From the NCBI RefSeq assembly GCF_017161565.1, contig NZ_CP066796.1:1-64000 (forward strand): 64,000 bases of DNA. Reading direction: 5' to 3'. A model generated the notes under the pieces. It searched no databases and was not told the DNA's origin. It worked only from the letters and a program-made list of their open reading frames with translations. The position numbers were made by a program, and so were the translations under genes. This stretch comes from Erwinia amylovora. GTDB taxonomy: Bacteria > Pseudomonadota > Gammaproteobacteria > Enterobacterales > Enterobacteriaceae. Positions 60,482 through 64,000 of the stretch are shown one piece after another. Positions within the stretch are counted from its first letter, which is position 1. Each line of letters begins with the position of its first letter.

Positions 60482-60940
60482 ATGTTATTTTTTATATCCT
60501 CACCAGTAGATTTTGTTAAAGCCCATCTGTTTCGCAGTACCGATTCAGCGTGCATGCGGGCAAATATAGATAACAGAAACCTCCAGTTTGCACGCAAACT
60601 GCTTTCAGTTAAAAACGCAGAAGCACAAAGCAACCTGGAAAGGGTACAGATAAAGTTAAAAAATAGCAGGGGCGATTGTAATAAAACGATGAAATATATT
60701 GAAATCAAAACGCGTCTGATGATGAAATTGAAAAAATACGAAGCTCACACAGCAAAGCTTGCGATTAATCAGGCATGCATAGAGACAGAAGTAAAATATA
60801 GCAGGATAGATGAAAGCGATTCTCTGCCACGCCCTTACGTATCACCGGTAAACCCAAACGCGGATTATCCCCCTCAATTTTATCGTGATCCCTTTAGAAA
60901 AGCGATCATTCACCTCTATGGCAAAGAAAATCTTGTTTAA
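60482..60940 (+). CDS. Orphan protein of unknown function
   Basis: 152 residues from the ATG at 60482 (MLFFISSPVDFVKAHLF; AAGGA seven to eight bases upstream); earlier in-frame starts at 60437 (GTG) and 60464 (ATG) are possible. A hydrophobic start is followed by a long basic helical middle (about 30-110, coiled-coil-like) and a Pro-rich end (PRPYVSPVNPNADYPPQFY). Basic and AT-rich, unlike its neighbours eptB and dppA, so probably acquired. I recognise no family. Confidence 0.5.
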   Translation: MLFFISSPVDFVKAHLFRSTDSACMRANIDNRNLQFARKLLSVKNAEAQSNLERVQIKLKNSRGDCNKTMKYIEIKTRLMMKLKKYEAHTAKLAINQACIETEVKYSRIDESDSLPRPYVSPVNPNADYPPQFYRDPFRKAIIHLYGKENLV

Positions 60941-61426
60941 GCCAACCTGGGCCAGTATCCAGTCTTCTGCCACTTAATTCGCTACGCATTTTACTTATGG
61001 TCAACTTCGTCAGGTTGACCATTTCTTATCTCTGCGTTGCAGCGTTTTTATCTGTCACAGCGCGGTTTATATCAGTTTATCGTGTGTAACGGCGTGGTTT
61101 GCAGATTATTTCACACGTTTATTTGCAGAGTAACACGCTGCTAATATGCCTGTTTAAAGTGGTTCAAACTGGCGCTTTGGCTTAACGCGCTGATCTTTAC
61201 GCTGGAGAAAGGTCTTAATGACTTTTTTATATTTGGTTGCTGAATCACACACTCTGAGTAAAAAACTTAAGCCTGTATTGACGTACCTTGCAACAATTGA
61301 CAAATTGAAGCCTCAGTACAAAAGGTATGGGGATCTTCTGGCCACCTGAGGACAGCAGCTCCCGCTGTTTACTGATGCTGTAAGGCGACACGCACAGGTC
61401 ATCTAAAAAAACTATCGGCCGGCGTA
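60941..61426. other. Long dppA upstream region
   Basis: About 490 bases with no gene. Parts are rich in TTTAT/TGTGTAA-like AT stretches, and the dppA promoter must be here, but I could not pick a convincing -35/-10 pair. I searched for the proK tRNA gene found here in E. coli and did not find it. Confidence 0.45.
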
Positions 61427-61446
61427 ATGCACACAACACACATCAC
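61427..61446 (+). promoter_or_regulatory. C/A-rich segment before dppA, probable GcvB small-RNA target
   Basis: A C- and A-rich stretch (core ACACAACACACATCAC) lies just upstream of the dppA ribosome site TGGAG. The G/U-rich region of GcvB RNA represses dppA in enterobacteria by pairing to such CA-rich sequence. Confidence 0.5.
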
Positions 61447-61461
61447 TACTGGAGTATAAAA

Positions 61462-63072
61462 ATGCGTATTCCCCTGGCTAAATTCGGCATGCTGAAAGTG
61501 GCTCTCAGCGCCATTGCATTGACGATCGCTACAGGCGTTCAGGCGAAAACTCTGGTTTACTGTTCTGAGGGTTCGCCAGAAGGCTTCAACCCACAGCTGT
61601 TTACTTCGGGTACCACCTACGACGCCAGTTCGGTGCCGATCTACAACCGTCTGGTTGAATTCAAAGTCGGCACAACCGAAATTGAGCCAGGCCTGGCGGA
61701 AAAATGGGACGTCAGCGCCGATGGCAAAACTTATACCTTCCATCTGCGCCAGGGCGTGAAGTGGCAGACCACCAAAGATTTCAAACCCACACGCAATTTA
61801 AATGCCGATGACGTGGTGTTCTCGTTCGAGCGCCAGCTGGACAAGAACAACAAATATCACGGGGTTTCCGGCGGCAGCTATGAGTACTTTGAAGGCATGG
61901 ATATGCCGAAGCTGATCAGCAAAATTGTTAAAGTCGATGATGCTACCGTACGTTTCGAACTGAATCGTCCGGAATCCCCGTTCCTTGCGGATCTCGGCAT
62001 GGACTTCGCGTCGATCCTCTCCGCTGAATATGCCGATAATATGCTGAAAGCCGGCACGCCGGAGAAGCTGGATCTTAATCCTGTCGGCACCGGTCCGTTC
62101 CAGCTGCTGCAATATCAGAAAGACTCGCGCATCCTGTATAAAGCCAACCCGGACTACTGGGGCAGCAAACCCAAGACAGACCGTCTGGTGTTCTCCATTA
62201 CGCCTGATGCCTCAGTACGTTACGCCAAAATGCAAAAGGGCGAGTGCCAGGTGATGCCGTACCCGAATCCGGCCGATCTGGCGCGCATGAGGGAAGATAA
62301 AAATATCAACCTGATGCAGATTCCGGGGCTGAACGTCGGTTATCTGTCGTTCAACACCGAGAAGAAGCCGCTGGATAATCTTAAGGTGCGTCAGGCACTG
62401 ACGATGTCGGTGAATAAAAAAGCGATTATCGAAGCGGTCTATCAGGGGGCCGGGCAGTCGGCGAAGAACCTGATCCCGCCAACCATCTGGAGCTACAACG
62501 ACAGTATTCAGGATTACGCCTACGACCCGGAAAAGGCCAAAGCGCTGTTGAAAGAAGCGGGCATGGCGGACGGCTTTACTATCGATCTGTGGGCGATGCC
62601 GGTTCAGCGTCCGTACAACCCGAACGCGCGCCGTATGGCGGAAATGATCCAAAGCGACTGGGCGAAGATTGGCGTCAAAGCCAAAATCGTCACCTACGAA
62701 TGGGGTGAATACCTTAAGCGTGCTAAAGCCGGTGAACATCAAACCGTGATGATGGGCTGGACCGGTGACAACGGCGACCCGGATAACTTCTTCGCCACCC
62801 TGTTCAGCTGTGCTGCCGCCAAAGACGGTTCGAACTACTCACGCTGGTGCTACAAGCCGTTTGAAGATCTGATCCAGCCAGCGCGCGCCGAAGCCGATCA
62901 CAACAAGCGCATTGAATATTACAAGCAGGCGCAGGTGGTGATGCACGACCAGGTGCCCGCGCTGATTATCGCGCACTCGACGGTTTACGAGCCGGTCAGC
63001 AAAAAAGTATCGGGTTATATTGTTGATCCACTGAGCAAACACCACTTCGAGAACGTTGATATCCAGGAGTAA
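61462..63072 (+). CDS. dppA: Dipeptide ABC transporter, periplasmic binding protein DppA
   Basis: 536 residues (535 in E. coli). Signal peptide ending VQA, mature start KTLVYCSEGSPEGFNP. SBP family 5 features include the cluster near IEPGLAEKWDVSADGKTYTFHLR. It binds dipeptides (and haem in E. coli) for uptake through DppBCDF. Ribosome site TGGAG. First gene of the dpp operon; a hairpin follows before dppB. Confidence 0.97.
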   Translation: MRIPLAKFGMLKVALSAIALTIATGVQAKTLVYCSEGSPEGFNPQLFTSGTTYDASSVPIYNRLVEFKVGTTEIEPGLAEKWDVSADGKTYTFHLRQGVKWQTTKDFKPTRNLNADDVVFSFERQLDKNNKYHGVSGGSYEYFEGMDMPKLISKIVKVDDATVRFELNRPESPFLADLGMDFASILSAEYADNMLKAGTPEKLDLNPVGTGPFQLLQYQKDSRILYKANPDYWGSKPKTDRLVFSITPDASVRYAKMQKGECQVMPYPNPADLARMREDKNINLMQIPGLNVGYLSFNTEKKPLDNLKVRQALTMSVNKKAIIEAVYQGAGQSAKNLIPPTIWSYNDSIQDYAYDPEKAKALLKEAGMADGFTIDLWAMPVQRPYNPNARRMAEMIQSDWAKIGVKAKIVTYEWGEYLKRAKAGEHQTVMMGWTGDNGDPDNFFATLFSCAAAKDGSNYSRWCYKPFEDLIQPARAEADHNKRIEYYKQAQVVMHDQVPALIIAHSTVYEPVSKKVSGYIVDPLSKHHFENVDIQE

Positions 63073-63109
63073 TGTGTTAGCCGGTGCATACCGGCTGTAC
63101 ACCTTTGCA

Positions 63110-63133
63110 AAGGGCCGGGCTAATCCGGCCCTT
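63110..63133 (+). terminator. dppA-dppB intercistronic attenuator
   Basis: AAGGGCCGG, 6-base loop, CCGGCCCTT, then CTT. A perfect 9-bp stem, 38 bases after dppA; a smaller stem (AGCCGG/CCGGCT, 63079-63096) precedes it. Such elements let binding protein outnumber permease. Confidence 0.65.
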
Positions 63134-63276
63134 CTTGCCAGCAGGCAAAACGGTCGTCAAGGCGCATTTTCTGCGTCGCGAGTGGTTAAATACCCACGGG
63201 TATAACCGCGCGCAAGATGTGAGCAATAATAATCCTGTCGGTTACAGTCGGCGGGAAATACAAGAGAATCCGGAAT

Positions 63277-64000
63277 ATGCTGCAATTCATACTCCGACGT
63301 CTGGGGCTTGTTATCCCGACGTTTATTGGTATCACCCTGTTAACCTTCGCGTTTGTTCATATGATCCCCGGTGACCCGGTGATGATTATGGTCGGCGAGC
63401 GCGGTATCTCCGCCGAACGCCACGCCGAGCTGATGGCTCAGCTCGGTCTGGACAAGCCTCTCTGGCAGCAGTACATCACCTATATCAATGGCGTAATGCA
63501 TGGCGATTTGGGGCTGTCGCTGAAGAGCCGTGTGCCGGTGTGGGACGAATTCATACCGCGCTTCAAGGCCACGCTGGAGCTGGGGATCTGTGCGATGCTG
63601 TTTGCCATTGCCGTTGGTATTCCGGCTGGCGTGCTGGCTGCGGTCAAACGGGGTTCCATTTTTGACCATACCGTGGTGGGCATTTCATTAACCGGCTATT
63701 CAATGCCAATTTTCTGGTGGGGCATGATGCTGATCATGCTGGTATCGGTGCAGCTCAATCTTACCCCGGTCTCCGGGCGAATTGCCGACACCGTGTTCCT
63801 CGATGACAGCCAGCCGCTGACCGGCTTTATGCTGATCGACACCCTGATTTGGGGCGAACCCGGCGATTTCAACGATGCGGTGATGCATATGATCCTGCCC
63901 GCTAGCGTGCTGGGAACCATTCCACTGGCGGTCATCGTGCGCATGACGCGTTCGGCGATGCTGGAAGTGCTGGGTGAAGACTATATTCGTACCGCGCGTG
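63277..64000 (+). CDS. dppB: Dipeptide ABC transporter permease DppB (cut by window end)
   Basis: ATG at 63277 opens a frame that stays open to the window end; 241 of about 339 residues are visible. It starts MLQFILRRLGLVIPTFIGIT and has several membrane helices. The start of the inner-membrane permease signature (the EAA-type loop, MLEVLGEDYIRTAR) is at the edge. Separated from dppA by 204 bases with an attenuator-like hairpin. Confidence 0.95.
   Translation, partial: MLQFILRRLGLVIPTFIGITLLTFAFVHMIPGDPVMIMVGERGISAERHAELMAQLGLDKPLWQQYITYINGVMHGDLGLSLKSRVPVWDEFIPRFKATLELGICAMLFAIAVGIPAGVLAAVKRGSIFDHTVVGISLTGYSMPIFWWGMMLIMLVSVQLNLTPVSGRIADTVFLDDSQPLTGFMLIDTLIWGEPGDFNDAVMHMILPASVLGTIPLAVIVRMTRSAMLEVLGEDYIRTAR

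Noticed and set aside
60054..61461. A proK-like tRNA gene between eptB and dppA
   Set aside because: I looked for the tRNA-Pro sequence present here in E. coli and found no cloverleaf or matching arms.

Overview
The window starts exactly at the dnaA GTG codon and reads as a chromosome start from an enterobacterium, most likely Erwinia or a close relative in the Erwiniaceae. Most proteins align from end to end with what I remember of Escherichia coli proteins (DnaA, DnaN, RecF, GyrB, YidA, YidR, YidQ, IbpA, AvtA, GhrB, YiaD, Tag, YibF, FdhE, FdhD, SodA, YibL, MtlADR, YiaF, YiaG, GlyQS, WecH, EptB, DppAB). A single ibpA with no ibpB beside it fits Erwiniaceae. All identifications come from reading the sequence, not from a database search.

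Layout. 1-6200: replication and topology block dnaA-dnaN-recF-gyrB. 6600-11130: yidA, yidR/yidQ (tail-to-tail overlap), ibpA behind a sigma-32 promoter and a ROSE-type RNA thermometer, then avtA. 11450-13180: a periplasmic mutarotase-like protein and a small frameshifted gene. 13330-17460: a leftward operon for 2-ketogluconate use (kguE, kguK, kguT, ghrB/kguD) behind a PtxS-type palindrome. Its likely LacI-family regulator ptxS lies at 20336-21379, separated from the operon by about 2.9 kb of AT-richer DNA. That insert holds the most striking gene of the window: a 529-residue protein with two YopH-like tyrosine phosphatase domains, the first with a complete active site and the second lacking key catalytic residues.

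21560-28790: yiaD, tag, yibF, fdhE, fdhD, a DeoR regulator with a divergent class III aminotransferase, and sodA. 29096-32684: a three-gene sugar-type ABC importer. 33230-35000: three small regulators (OmpR/ToxR-type winged helix, PapI/FaeA-like, LuxR-like) with no structural operon beside them. 35470-40030: yibL and the mtlADR mannitol operon with four CRP-like sites upstream. 40600-47760: yiaF, yiaG, a zinc alcohol dehydrogenase, glyQS and wecH. 47750-49600: a polyol dehydrogenase overlapping a SemiSWEET-like sugar porter gene.

49690-54400 is a second accessory island. A decayed GlxA/AraC-type regulator is followed by a very AT-rich restriction-modification pair: a fused double adenine methyltransferase and an HNH nuclease, overlapping by 11 bp. 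A frameshifted Phd/YefM antitoxin lies beyond it. 54500-64000: a nitrilase-family amidase, a small secreted protein, a MESH1-like HD hydrolase, ohrR-ohr with palindromic operators, the lipid A modifier eptB, an orphan AT-rich gene, dppA, and a dppB cut off by the window end. No rRNA, tRNA, CRISPR array or insertion sequence was recognised.
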